DNA of 64,000 nt from Proteinivorax hydrogeniformans (GCF_040515995.1 NZ_CP159485.1:2170001-2234000), one strand, 5' to 3'; shown: positions 15,783 to 24,928, counted from the stretch's first letter. Made by a program: numbers and translations. Notes: a model not told the origin generated them from the letters alone.

Positions 15783-18530
15783 TTACACTAACCGTCTACG
15801 ACGAACAACCACCAATCCAAAAGTCGCTAATGCTGCTAGCACTACATATATGATGGAGAAACTGTCTCCTGTTTCAGGGTTTTCATCATCTTCATCTTCG
15901 TCAGAAACTTCTTCTTTGGCTTCTGGTTCTGAAGAATCTTCAAAAACAGTAAACATACTCCAGTGATCTGTCATACCGATAATGGTATTGTCTTCACCAA
16001 GTTCACTATCAATTGCAACCCATTTATCTGTTTCAGGATCTAACCAGAAAACTGATAAACTTTCTGGATTTTCCACTAGGTCTGGATCATAGTTAAATGT
16101 CATTCTTATTTTGTCTCCAAACTCACTTATACGCTCTCCATCAGCTTCTAAGCTAAATCTATATACGTTAGATACAGGTCTTAACTCTTTTTGCGTAGTA
16201 GGCTCAACCTTTTCATACTCATCAATACTAACTTCTATAGTTTCATAATCAGTTCTACCAAGTGCTGATTCTATCGCCCTTGACCAAGTTTCAACAGGCA
16301 CATCTACAGTAACTGACTCATTAGTAGACCTAACTTGAACCTCTTCTTCTTGCTCTAGCTCGTCCCTTGTTATGCTTTCTCTGGTTTGCTCAACTGGTTT
16401 AGTTACTTCTACTTCTTTGTCACTTAAACCTTCGACTGTAACAGTCGCTGAAACTTCTGTTCCCCTTATACCAGCGAAATATGCTTTTACTTCTACTTCA
16501 CCGTTTCCAACAGCTTTTATTTTACCATTTTTAATTTTAACTACTTCTTCATCAGACGATGTAAAGTAAATATAATCAAGATAGTCACTTATATCTTCTA
16601 CGATTTCAGTTTCACCATGGGCAAATCCTCCACAACAACCATCAAAAAAATCAACCAATTCGTTTTTTTCAATATTAAAAGGTACAGCCACTTCTCTGGT
16701 ATCCAGAACTATATCTTCTGCAATGAACTTCAAAGTATGCCCAAAGACACCATCCTGAACTAAGTCATACCAAAGAGTAGTAAAACCCCAACTATAATCA
16801 AGTTTATCATATGTTTTGGAGAAAATATTACTACTAAGCATATCTAAATCTTCTGAGCTTTGGTAAATCAATTCATAGTCAGATTTGTCTAAATCAGCAC
16901 CTAGTTCTAAAGAGTCCCAAATCTCAAACCTAGTTGCAATCTGTAAAATTTCATCTAAAGACTTTTCACTATCCTCAATAAACAAATACCCTACAGGGAG
17001 CCCGTTTTTTACTTTTACGTCCGAGTCTATTATTGTAAGTTGCGATACGTATTCTAATTGAGAAAGGTCCCCATCTACATTTTCTAGGGTTAATATAGGA
17101 ACGTGTAGTTCATTAAGTATCGAATAATCTAATTCTTGCTTAGGATTACTAATCTGTAGTCTATATAGATTAGATAATTGTTCTAAACCTTCTAAACTTG
17201 AAATTCCGTCAAGTCCCATATCCTCAATTTTACTTACTGCATCATAGTCTAAAGAACCTCCAGCTGCCTTTTTTACTTGATTTTCTAAAACATTACATTC
17301 AAAGCTTGCTTTATTCCCACTTTTATATTCATCCCTATATTGGTCTCCAACTGCGACCTCAATAGTTACTTCTGTGAATGAAGCTCCAGCAAAATAAGCA
17401 TTAATTTCAGCCACACCTTCAGCTAAAGCTATAATTTTTCCATCTTCAATTTTAACGACTTCATTATTAGAAGAAGCAAGGTAAATTAACTCCTTATAGT
17501 TCATGATGTTAGCTTCTTCAATACCTCCACCGTAAGGTGACGCCTCTTTCTTTAGTACAAGTGGTAATTCGTCTACTACCTCATCAACATCCATAAATAA
17601 TACTTTTGGGCCCTCTAACATAAGGTTGTAACCAATATGTTCTTTGATATCTCCGTCGACTAAAAAGTCGGTGTTTATAAAGAATTCATTAGGGCTATCA
17701 CTAAATGCTGCGCCAGAAAATCCATATATCAATTTGTTATCAAACACTTCCTCAGTATTACGCACGCTAAGCCACTCTAGTTCACTTAATTCATTTACAT
17801 ATTTGTAATAGCATGGACTTAATGGTGTACTTGTACTTAATGTTTTTAATTTACTAAACTCTTTGAGAAGGCTTAAGTCTCTTTTAACATTATAATCTAG
17901 GTTTAAAATTTCAACTTCTGTCTCAGAGAATATGCTCCAATTTTGGTAGTCACCAACCACCCTTAGCTTTTTTATGTTATCAAATCCTTCGAATTGCTTT
18001 ATACCTTCATAGCTTTCATATTCATTATTACGGCTTGGGAATAGCCTAAGAGTCTGTAAATTATATGCTCCTATTACCTTTTCTATTTCAGAATTCGTCA
18101 TTTCCATAGTGTCAATATTAGCAAGACCGTCGATAGTGCCTATGGTAGAATAATATATGTCTAACCTTTTTATTTGATTTAAACCTTCAATTTCTTTTAT
18201 GTTAACTCGATTTAGAACTAATTCCTTGAGAGAATGTATTTCATTAAGAATGCTAAAATCTAAATCGTTCTGTGGAGTTATAATTGTAATCTTTTCTAAC
18301 CCTGTTAATTGCTGTATCCCGCTCAAATCACTTGTTTCTTCCGGTATGGATATTTCCGTAATATTTTCAATGTCTTCAACCTTCAAGGAACCTGCTAAGT
18401 CTCTAACTCTTTCCTTCAACACCTCACATTCGAAATTAACTTCCTCAATAGCATAAACTGTTGATGCTGGAGATATAACTAAGAATAGCATCGACAGGAC
18501 CAAAAAAACTGACAAAATACTTTTCCTCAT
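15783..18530 (-). CDS. Cell-wall-anchored LRR and Ig-like surface protein (NPETG)
   Basis: 915 residues. A signal peptide (residues 1-27, cut near STVYA) leads into two tandem modules, each with leucine-rich repeats followed by a bacterial Ig-like (BIG2) domain. Both modules open similarly: NFECEVLKERVRDLAG near 32 and SFECNVLENQVKKAAGG near 408. The Ig-like parts share SSNNEVVKIEDGKIIAL and SSDEEVVKIKNGKIKAV. A charged region follows, then an acidic linker (KEEVSDEDEDDENPETGDS), a hydrophobic helix and RRRR: a sorting signal with NPETG at about 884. It is a probable adhesin or binding protein fixed to the wall by the adjacent sortase. Confidence 0.9.
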   Translation of the reverse strand: MRKSILSVFLVLSMLFLVISPASTVYAIEEVNFECEVLKERVRDLAGSLKVEDIENITEISIPEETSDLSGIQQLTGLEKITIITPQNDLDFSILNEIHSLKELVLNRVNIKEIEGLNQIKRLDIYYSTIGTIDGLANIDTMEMTNSEIEKVIGAYNLQTLRLFPSRNNEYESYEGIKQFEGFDNIKKLRVVGDYQNWSIFSETEVEILNLDYNVKRDLSLLKEFSKLKTLSTSTPLSPCYYKYVNELSELEWLSVRNTEEVFDNKLIYGFSGAAFSDSPNEFFINTDFLVDGDIKEHIGYNLMLEGPKVLFMDVDEVVDELPLVLKKEASPYGGGIEEANIMNYKELIYLASSNNEVVKIEDGKIIALAEGVAEINAYFAGASFTEVTIEVAVGDQYRDEYKSGNKASFECNVLENQVKKAAGGSLDYDAVSKIEDMGLDGISSLEGLEQLSNLYRLQISNPKQELDYSILNELHVPILTLENVDGDLSQLEYVSQLTIIDSDVKVKNGLPVGYLFIEDSEKSLDEILQIATRFEIWDSLELGADLDKSDYELIYQSSEDLDMLSSNIFSKTYDKLDYSWGFTTLWYDLVQDGVFGHTLKFIAEDIVLDTREVAVPFNIEKNELVDFFDGCCGGFAHGETEIVEDISDYLDYIYFTSSDEEVVKIKNGKIKAVGNGEVEVKAYFAGIRGTEVSATVTVEGLSDKEVEVTKPVEQTRESITRDELEQEEEVQVRSTNESVTVDVPVETWSRAIESALGRTDYETIEVSIDEYEKVEPTTQKELRPVSNVYRFSLEADGERISEFGDKIRMTFNYDPDLVENPESLSVFWLDPETDKWVAIDSELGEDNTIIGMTDHWSMFTVFEDSSEPEAKEEVSDEDEDDENPETGDSFSIIYVVLAALATFGLVVVRRRRLV

Positions 18531-18563
18531 TGAACCACTCCTTTGTCCTTAAATTTTAATTTA

Positions 18564-18583
18564 CTTGTAGATAATTCTACAAG
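18564..18583. promoter_or_regulatory. Palindrome upstream of LRR wall protein gene, site 1
   Basis: Perfect 8-bp arms CTTGTAGA-TAAT-TCTACAAG, 34 nt upstream of the start at 18530. The position fits an operator or leader hairpin. No regulator gene is adjacent. Confidence 0.5.
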
Positions 18584-18599
18584 CAATTGGAAAATCCTT

Positions 18600-18629
18600 C
18601 TTTAGTTGGAATATAATTTCCAACTAAAG
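18600..18629. promoter_or_regulatory. Palindrome upstream of LRR wall protein gene, site 2
   Basis: Perfect 12-bp arms CTTTAGTTGGAA / TTCCAACTAAAG around a 6-nt centre (TATAAT), 70 nt upstream of the start. The centre resembles a -10 box in either direction, so an operator overlapping a promoter is possible. Confidence 0.55.
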
Positions 18630-18706
18630 TTCTTTAACTAAAAGTTGATTAAATGTAAAATTATTTATTTTAATTGTGACTATAGATATACTGTTTTACT
18701 GTTGTT

Positions 18707-18758
18707 TTTGCATAACAAAAAAACAGCACGTTTTCATGCTGTTTTTTTGTTATGCAAA
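18707..18758 (-). terminator. Long perfect hairpin, terminator
   Basis: A 22-bp perfect stem (TTTGCATAACAAAAAAACAG and two more bases, with its complement) around an 8-nt loop, starting 2 nt past the stop at 18761. Runs of seven A/T lie inside the stem. It could act on both strands. Confidence 0.75.
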
Positions 18759-18760
18759 TA

Positions 18761-19969
18761 TTAGATCCCCAAGCAATTACCTTCCCGGTAAAATATTGCT
18801 GTTTCGTTTTCGTGTTTTACTATTGGGCTCATTCCTGTGAAGGTTATTCTTTTGAAGCCTTGTTGTACTATAAATTGCTGCCCCTCTTTGTCTTGATTTC
18901 TTTCGGCGTCGTCCCAGATTATTATACCGTTGGGCTTAAGCTTTCTCAAAGCGTATTTTGCACATTTTATTCTTTCTTTAGAGTCGATTACTATTACATC
19001 GTATTTCTTCTTTGTTTGTAAGATTTTTTCTGCAAACTTTCTTTCTTTGTTAAAGTCGGCATATATAAGGTTAACGTTCTCTTTTGCTTTTGTTTCCACC
19101 ATTTTAAGCCACTGGAGGTTATGCTCACATGAGGTTACTGAGCTTACTCTTTTTGACCACCAAAGGGAGCTATAGCCACACCCATACTCAAAAACATCCC
19201 ATTTGCTTTTTACCCTTTCTTCTAAAAAGGTTATAGCTGGGTAGGTAAACCAGGGCAAAGGATTGCCTTTTTTATCTAAGCTTTCTTTGCTTTTGAAGGT
19301 TTCAAACCAACCTCTGTTGTACAACCCTGTTTCGCCACATAATATTTCTATATATTTGTCTAAGTTATCAAAATCAATAGGAGTATTTAAAAGTATTTCT
19401 GCTATCTTTTTTTCTCTATCATTTCTAACTAGAAAGCGAAAATAAGGGTTGTGATGGGGGTGAGTATAGGTGGATATTTTTAGCTGGTCAGGGTTTTCAT
19501 TTATGTAGTTGTTTATGCGATGATACTTTCCCAAAACAATCTGGCATTTTTTTAATGCGTTATATGTAAAAATTTGAGCTGCCAGACCACAGTTTAGATC
19601 GGCATAGTTTATATCCAAAGTTTTGTTAGTCATTTCTTGTAGCATAGCAGAGCAGACATCTGTATCTAAAAACATCTGATCTCCCATCACTCTAATAATG
19701 TGCTGAGGCTTAAATTCTTTAGCTATTGCCACCATTCTTTTGCCTAGGTTTTGTTCCTTAGAAAAAAATACTTTTATGGGATATTTCTCTTCTAACTTCT
19801 TGTATGCTTTATTTTCTTTGCATTTATGTAAAGGCAAGATAATAGCCTCTATTTCCCTAATCATCATAAGCTTTTCGATGGTATGCTCGATAACCATCTT
19901 TCCATCAATAGTATAACGAAGGTTTTCAGTTTCTTTGCTATTAACATCGATAAAAGCGATAGCGTTCAT
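18761..19969 (-). CDS. Fusion: nucleotidyltransferase-like and SAM methyltransferase-like domains
   Basis: 402 residues from an ATG with AAGGAGATGATAC upstream. Residues 1-230 look like a GT-A sugar nucleotidyltransferase of the NeuA/SpsF type: ID(GK)MVIEHTIEKL, a lysine near 80, and MGDQMFLDTDV as the metal-binding Asp region. Residues 250-400 look like a class I methyltransferase: FEYGCGYSSLWWSKRV (SAM loop), SCEHN (acidic end of strand 2) and DVIVIDSKER. SpsF-like enzymes decorate spore coat or surface glycans; the second half might methylate the sugar. No other glycan gene is close, and the fusion is unusual to me. Confidence 0.7.
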   Translation of the reverse strand: MNAIAFIDVNSKETENLRYTIDGKMVIEHTIEKLMMIREIEAIILPLHKCKENKAYKKLEEKYPIKVFFSKEQNLGKRMVAIAKEFKPQHIIRVMGDQMFLDTDVCSAMLQEMTNKTLDINYADLNCGLAAQIFTYNALKKCQIVLGKYHRINNYINENPDQLKISTYTHPHHNPYFRFLVRNDREKKIAEILLNTPIDFDNLDKYIEILCGETGLYNRGWFETFKSKESLDKKGNPLPWFTYPAITFLEERVKSKWDVFEYGCGYSSLWWSKRVSSVTSCEHNLQWLKMVETKAKENVNLIYADFNKERKFAEKILQTKKKYDVIVIDSKERIKCAKYALRKLKPNGIIIWDDAERNQDKEGQQFIVQQGFKRITFTGMSPIVKHENETAIFYREGNCLGI

Positions 19970-20047
19970 AGTATCATCTCCTTGACGTACATTGGCATGT
20001 TTAAAGTTAAGCAGTTATTTACTTTACTTGTCTTTTACTATTATAGC

Positions 20048-20077
20048 AAAGTAGCTGGCTTTTTTGCCAGCTACTTT
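20048..20077 (-). terminator. Terminator after CoA-disulfide reductase gene
   Basis: A 12-bp perfect stem AAAGTAGCTGGC / GCCAGCTACTTT with a 6-nt T/A loop, 8 nt past the stop at 20085. Confidence 0.7.
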
Positions 20078-20084
20078 TGTTTGA

Positions 20085-21740
20085 CTATGAACTTAATTCT
20101 TTTTTCTCTGTTGTTGCCATATGATAGATATAATATCCACCACTTAGATTCTTTACATCGCTATAACCCTTTTGCGCAAGAAGCCTACCTGCTAAATACG
20201 AGCGCAATCCAGTTTGGCAAATTAAGATTATTTCTTTATCTTTTGGTATTTGCTGCCAGTTATCCCTAAACTCATCTATAGGAATATGAACAGAGTTTTC
20301 AATATGTCCATTATCAAACTCTTCTTTTGTTCTTACATCAACGAATGAGTACCTTTCGCTTCCTAGTATTGAATCTATCTCATGCCAATGTATTATATCC
20401 ATGTCACCCTTTAAGGTATTGTTTGCCACAAACCCTGCGACATTTACTGGATCTTTAGCAGTAGAATACGGTGGAGCGTAAGCTAATTCTAGCTGTTCTA
20501 AATCTTCAACATTCATTTTCGCTTTTATGGCGGTTGCAAAAACGTCTATTCTTTTATCCACACCTTTTTGACCGACTATTTGTGCTCCTAGCACCTTACC
20601 TTTCAAATCACAAATGGTCTTTACGGTCATGGGTATAGCTCCAGGAAAATAGCCAGCATGGGAGGCAGAGTTGGTGTAGGATGTGCAGTATTTTATCCCC
20701 AGCTTTTTTAATACCTTTTCACTATTTCCCGTTGCTGCTACTGTATAGTCAAATACTTTAGCTATACTAGTGCCTTGGCTTCCATGATAGACTTCTCTTT
20801 GGCCACCCACATTGTTTGCTGCAATCCTTCCTTGTCTATTTGCTGGGCCTGCTAGTGGTATAAAGGTAGGAGCTTTGTTAACTAAATCTTCTACTTCTAT
20901 AACATCGCCTACGGCATAAATTGATGGATCGGAAGTTTGGAGATATTTATTAACTTTTATAGTCCCTCGTTGACCTAAGTCTAGACCTGCCTCTTTAGCT
21001 AAGTCTGATTCCGGCGCTACGCCAATTGATAGAATTACAAGATCTGCATCTAATTCTTTTTTGCTATCTAAAGTAACCTTTTGGTTCTCAAAAGATATTG
21101 CCTTGTCGGAAAGATATAGCTTTGCTCCTTTATCTTTTAAATGCTTCTGAACTATAGCGGCCATCTCATAGTCTAAAGGGGGCATAACTTGATCTAATGC
21201 CTCAACAAGGCTTGTGTCTAGCCCCCTATCTATAAGGTTTTCAACCATCTCAAGTCCAATAAATCCTCCACCTACTACCACTGCTTTTTTAGGTTTTTCT
21301 GTCTCAATAAAGTCAGTAATGTTATCAGTATCCTCTAGGCTTCTAAGGCTAAAAATATGTTCGCTATCTATACCTGGTATCGGGAATTTAATAGGTTTAG
21401 CTCCTGGCGAAAGAATTAAATAGTCGTAGCTTTCCTCATACTGCTCGTTAGTGCCCCAGTTTTTTACGTGGACCTTTTTGTTTTCACGGTCAATTTTTGT
21501 GATTTCACTTTTTACCCTAACATCAATTCCAAACCTTCCTTCCATACCCTCTACTGTTTGGACTAGAAGATTTTGCCGTTCCTTTATTGTGCCTCCTATA
21601 TAATAAGGCAGTCCACAATTTGCAAATGATATGTGCTCTCCTCGTTCAAACATTATTATTTCAGCTTCTTCTGTAACCCTGCGAAGCCTAGCAGCTGCGC
21701 TTGCTCCTCCAGCGACACCACCAATTATTAAAACTTTCAT
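20085..21740 (-). CDS. cdr: CoA-disulfide reductase with C-terminal rhodanese domain
   Basis: 551 residues, the usual size of the reductase-rhodanese fusion. The FAD site GGVAGGASAAARLRR is at the N-terminus. The redox Cys sits in FANCGLPYYIGG, the signature of CoA-disulfide and NADH oxidase relatives, and the NAD(P)H site in VVGGGFIGLEM. The last 90 residues form a rhodanese domain with active Cys in CQTGLRSYLAG. Known relatives reduce CoA disulfide or CoA persulfide and polysulfide with NAD(P)H, so roles in thiol balance or sulfur respiration are possible. A GGAGCG site precedes the ATG. It stands alone with its own terminator. Confidence 0.9.
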   Translation of the reverse strand: MKVLIIGGVAGGASAAARLRRVTEEAEIIMFERGEHISFANCGLPYYIGGTIKERQNLLVQTVEGMEGRFGIDVRVKSEITKIDRENKKVHVKNWGTNEQYEESYDYLILSPGAKPIKFPIPGIDSEHIFSLRSLEDTDNITDFIETEKPKKAVVVGGGFIGLEMVENLIDRGLDTSLVEALDQVMPPLDYEMAAIVQKHLKDKGAKLYLSDKAISFENQKVTLDSKKELDADLVILSIGVAPESDLAKEAGLDLGQRGTIKVNKYLQTSDPSIYAVGDVIEVEDLVNKAPTFIPLAGPANRQGRIAANNVGGQREVYHGSQGTSIAKVFDYTVAATGNSEKVLKKLGIKYCTSYTNSASHAGYFPGAIPMTVKTICDLKGKVLGAQIVGQKGVDKRIDVFATAIKAKMNVEDLEQLELAYAPPYSTAKDPVNVAGFVANNTLKGDMDIIHWHEIDSILGSERYSFVDVRTKEEFDNGHIENSVHIPIDEFRDNWQQIPKDKEIILICQTGLRSYLAGRLLAQKGYSDVKNLSGGYYIYHMATTEKKELSS

Positions 21741-21932
21741 TATACACGCTCCTTTATACTTTTTAGTTAGCTTATCCTTTGTTATAAGATATTAGTACAA
21801 ATTGAAAAAAGAGTAAACCATAATATATTTAAACAACAATTTTAAATACAGTAAAATACAGAAGGTTGTACCCAGTTAGGCTGGGTTTACACAGAGTCTC
21901 TCCGATGGGTATGTTGCCATTTTTTGTTGCAA

Positions 21933-21953
21933 CTCCTATCTCCTATCTCCTAA
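21933..21953. repeat. Heptanucleotide tandem repeat, unit CTCCTAT
   Basis: Three 7-bp units (two exact, the third ending AA) in the 254-nt gap between the CoA-disulfide reductase and pepF genes. The rest of this gap shows only a short ACCCAG/CTGGGT hairpin near 21880 and the terminator at 21957. Confidence 0.8.
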
Positions 21954-21956
21954 TAG

Positions 21957-21987
21957 AACAGACTGCTGACTTAGTCAACAGTCTGTT
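21957..21987. terminator. Terminator-like hairpin after pepF
   Basis: A 14-bp stem AACAGACTGcTGAC / GTCAACAGTCTGTT with one mismatch and a 3-nt loop. The T-run is on the plus-strand side, so its orientation relative to pepF (minus) is not ideal. Confidence 0.5.
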
Positions 21988-21994
21988 TTTTTAC

Positions 21995-23767
21995 TTACTC
22001 AACTAGCTCTAAAAACTTATCTATATCTTTGGCAATGATATTTAGCGAACTTCTCCAAAAATCTACGGACCTAACATCTATCCCCACCATAGCGGCTACG
22101 TCTGCTATAGTGTTTTTGCCAGTAAGTGATAGAAGTTTATCGTACTTTTCTACAAAGGCTTCACCTTCTTCTAAATACTGGGCGTAAATACCTAAAGAAA
22201 ATAGCAGTCCAAAGGAGTATGGGAAATTGTAGAAGCTTCTACCTGCAGAGTAGTAATGTGGCTTGCATACCCACATGTACGGATGCAAATAGTCATGATC
22301 AAGTCCGTCTCCATAGGCTTTTCTTTGGGCTTCTAACATAATTTCTTTTAGTTCATCTACAGATAGGGAGCTTTCCTTACGCTTTTCAAATAGCTTACTT
22401 TCAAAATAGTAGCGGCTGTAAATATCAGCTATCACTTGGCCACTTTGGGATATAGAACCTTCTAATATACCTATCGCTTCTTTGTCAGATGCTTCTTTTA
22501 GCACTGCATTAGAAACTATAGTCTCACAGAAAATCGAAGCAGTTTCAGCAAGTGGCATAGGGTATGAAGAGTTTAACATCGATTCTTCATACAGGCACTG
22601 TCCGTGATAACCATGACCTAACTCATGGGCTAAAGTTCCTACATCGCTTAAAGATCCAGTAAAGTTTGATAAAATTCTACTTTGTTTTATTGGGTGGAGG
22701 TTGCTACAAAAAGCTCCACCTCTTTTTCCTTCTCTAGGTTCAATGTCTAACCAGTTATTATCAAAAGCATGTTTTGCAAATTCTGCAAGCTTTGAACTAA
22801 AGGTGTCAAACTGCTCTAATATGAATTCTTGAGCCTCTTTGTAGCTAAATGTGGTTTCCACACTACCTACAGGTGCAAACATGTCATAAAAAGGAACTCC
22901 GTTTTTATGACCTAAAAGCTCGCCTTTTTTCTTATAATATTTATGGAAAATAGGTAGGCTTTCCTGGATAGCTTGCAGCATTGCATCTAAGGTTTCTTGG
23001 TCCATCCTAGATTGAATTAAGGTTTCTTCTAGGGGGGATTTAAACCCACGCATTTTGCTTACTGTAATAACCTCACCTTTTATTGCGTTTAAAGCTGCAG
23101 CTGATGACTCCTCTATTTTCTCATAAGATTTTAGCTCTGCTATATATGCTTTTTTTCTGACCTTAGAATCTTTGGAAAAGGCCATGTTGCGAACAACGGG
23201 AAGAGGATATTTTTTCTTATCTTTGTTTTCCTCAATCTCTACTGTTAACGTAGAAGTAAGGTTGTTTTGAAGCTTGCTCCAAGCACTCGAACCTGTGTTT
23301 TTCATTTTTGCAATAACTTCTTCTTTTTCTTTACTTAGAGTATATTTGTTTTGTAGCTCAAGCTCTTGGAAATAGAACTTATGCTCTTTAAGCTTTTCTG
23401 TACTATCTAAAATTTCATCTAGGTTTTCTAAACTACCTAACCACTCTTTAAAAGCCACGGTGGCAAAAGTTAACTCTGTCATCTTCATTTGCAACTTTTC
23501 AATGGCATTAGCTGCCTCTTGATTTTTAGCATCAGTGCTTAAACTTAAGTTGCCAAAAGCCATAAGCTTAACGATAAGACTGTATATTTCAGCATGCTGG
23601 TCTATGTACTCTTCTAAAACTTGCTGCGGATTGCTATTGTCAGTTAGTTTTTCTTTTGCCCAATTATTAATTTCTTTCACCTTTAAGTCAAGCTTTTCCA
23701 TGTCACATTTAAACTCAGAAGAGTCAAATGAGGTATATAAATCGTCTAAATTCCATCTTCCTTCCAT
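21995..23767 (-). CDS. pepF: Oligoendopeptidase F (M3 family)
   Basis: 590 residues, normal for PepF. The zinc site HELGHGYHG lies in the C-terminal catalytic half, with ETASIFCE supplying the third ligand downstream. Ahead of it is the long helical M3 N-terminal region. The enzyme is cytoplasmic and cuts short peptides of about 6-17 residues, supplying amino acids. This agrees with an amino-acid-fermenting lifestyle. The start has GGGGGAA upstream. It stands alone between the reductase gene and the sigma-54-controlled unit. Confidence 0.93.
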   Translation of the reverse strand: MEGRWNLDDLYTSFDSSEFKCDMEKLDLKVKEINNWAKEKLTDNSNPQQVLEEYIDQHAEIYSLIVKLMAFGNLSLSTDAKNQEAANAIEKLQMKMTELTFATVAFKEWLGSLENLDEILDSTEKLKEHKFYFQELELQNKYTLSKEKEEVIAKMKNTGSSAWSKLQNNLTSTLTVEIEENKDKKKYPLPVVRNMAFSKDSKVRKKAYIAELKSYEKIEESSAAALNAIKGEVITVSKMRGFKSPLEETLIQSRMDQETLDAMLQAIQESLPIFHKYYKKKGELLGHKNGVPFYDMFAPVGSVETTFSYKEAQEFILEQFDTFSSKLAEFAKHAFDNNWLDIEPREGKRGGAFCSNLHPIKQSRILSNFTGSLSDVGTLAHELGHGYHGQCLYEESMLNSSYPMPLAETASIFCETIVSNAVLKEASDKEAIGILEGSISQSGQVIADIYSRYYFESKLFEKRKESSLSVDELKEIMLEAQRKAYGDGLDHDYLHPYMWVCKPHYYSAGRSFYNFPYSFGLLFSLGIYAQYLEEGEAFVEKYDKLLSLTGKNTIADVAAMVGIDVRSVDFWRSSLNIIAKDIDKFLELVE

Positions 23768-23880
23768 TAAACATTCCCCCTTATAGTTGTTAATATAATG
23801 ATAACTCTTTTCAATAAAACTATCAATATCAAATTTTTAAAATATTTTAAACGTCTAGCTTGCCGAACATTTTAGTAAAA

Positions 23881-23913
23881 AAAAGTAACGGGAGGGAGGT
23901 CCCCGTTACTTTT
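23881..23913 (-). terminator. Terminator of alpha/beta hydrolase-KAS III unit
   Basis: A 12-bp stem AAAAGTAACGGG / CCCGTTACTTTT with a 9-nt loop, followed by a run of T on the minus strand. It closes the unit that begins at the sigma-54 promoter near 29 kb. Confidence 0.85.
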
Positions 23914-23932
23914 TTATATTATATATCTATAC

Positions 23933-24916
23933 CTACCATTTAAAGGCGGTACAAGCAACTGCAAATCCTACGCCAGATCCTACAAATACAACGTTATCTC
24001 CTGGCTTAACTTTCCCCTGTTTTAAGGCAACATCTAAAGCCATAGGAATGCACGCTGACCCTGTGTAGCCGTACTCACCCATGATACAAGTTGTCTTTTC
24101 CATAGGAAGCTTTAGTACATTCATTACTTCTTCGATAACCCATTTATTTATTTGAGTTAAAAACACATGGTCTATGTCTTTAACTTCAAGGTTAGCCTGT
24201 TTAAGGACATCTTTTATAATAGGAGGCCATAGCTTGATATTTCTATCAGGTGGCAATGGTTTTAAGAAGGTTAATAAATGTTCTTTGTTATCTATTCTTT
24301 CTTTGGTTATAGGGTTTTTAGCACCACCAGCATAAATCCCTAAAATATCATATTGCGTGCCATCTGCTATAAGCTTAGATGCCAAAAAGCCTCTGTCCTC
24401 TTCTGTAGCTGATAAAATAACTGCACCAGCTCCATCGGCAAAGATTGGGAAAACTGATATGTTTTCTTTGTCCACAAACTTAGTCATGTTATAGACACCG
24501 ATAAGCAGAACCTTTTTATAACCTCCGGACTGAATCATTCGAGAAGCTATATCCATAGAAGCGACAAACCCAGAGCAAGATGCGTTGACATCAAAGGTTC
24601 CTGCATTTGTAGCCTTTAATCTCCCCTGAACAACAGAAGAAGTAGCCGGACTTAAATATTCCGGGGTGTCTGTTGTAACCATAACTAAATCTAAATCCTC
24701 TGGAGTAATGCCTGCATCTTCGATAGCTTTAAAACCTGCTTCTGTAGCCATATCTGCCGAGCTTTCGTTTTCTGAAGTTATATATCTTTGTTTGATGCCT
24801 AATTTTGCTTCTAATGAGGGCTTAAGTGGCTGACCAAACCTTTCTTCTAAATCAGCGTTAGTCAGCAGAACCGACGGATGAGCTTTGCCGCTACCGATTA
24901 TTTTTGCATTAAACAT
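23933..24916 (-). CDS. KAS III-like condensing enzyme, copy 2 (altered active site)
   Basis: 327 residues with the thiolase fold of 3-oxoacyl-ACP synthase III. The nucleophile Cys is in VNASCSGFVAS. Where KAS III has HQAN this protein reads LTQINKWV, and where it has GNT it reads EYGYTGSACIP. By eye the usual His and Asn therefore seem replaced, leaving only Cys. It ends VGSGVGFAVACTAFKW. It could be an acyltransferase, a thiolase-like cleavage enzyme or the partner half of a heterodimer with copy 1 (compare PqsB/PqsC). It is the last gene of the unit, 12 nt after the CoA-transferase. An AGGAGGAG site is present. Confidence 0.75.
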   Translation of the reverse strand: MFNAKIIGSGKAHPSVLLTNADLEERFGQPLKPSLEAKLGIKQRYITSENESSADMATEAGFKAIEDAGITPEDLDLVMVTTDTPEYLSPATSSVVQGRLKATNAGTFDVNASCSGFVASMDIASRMIQSGGYKKVLLIGVYNMTKFVDKENISVFPIFADGAGAVILSATEEDRGFLASKLIADGTQYDILGIYAGGAKNPITKERIDNKEHLLTFLKPLPPDRNIKLWPPIIKDVLKQANLEVKDIDHVFLTQINKWVIEEVMNVLKLPMEKTTCIMGEYGYTGSACIPMALDVALKQGKVKPGDNVVFVGSGVGFAVACTAFKW

Positions 24917-24928
24917 TTAATCTCCTCC

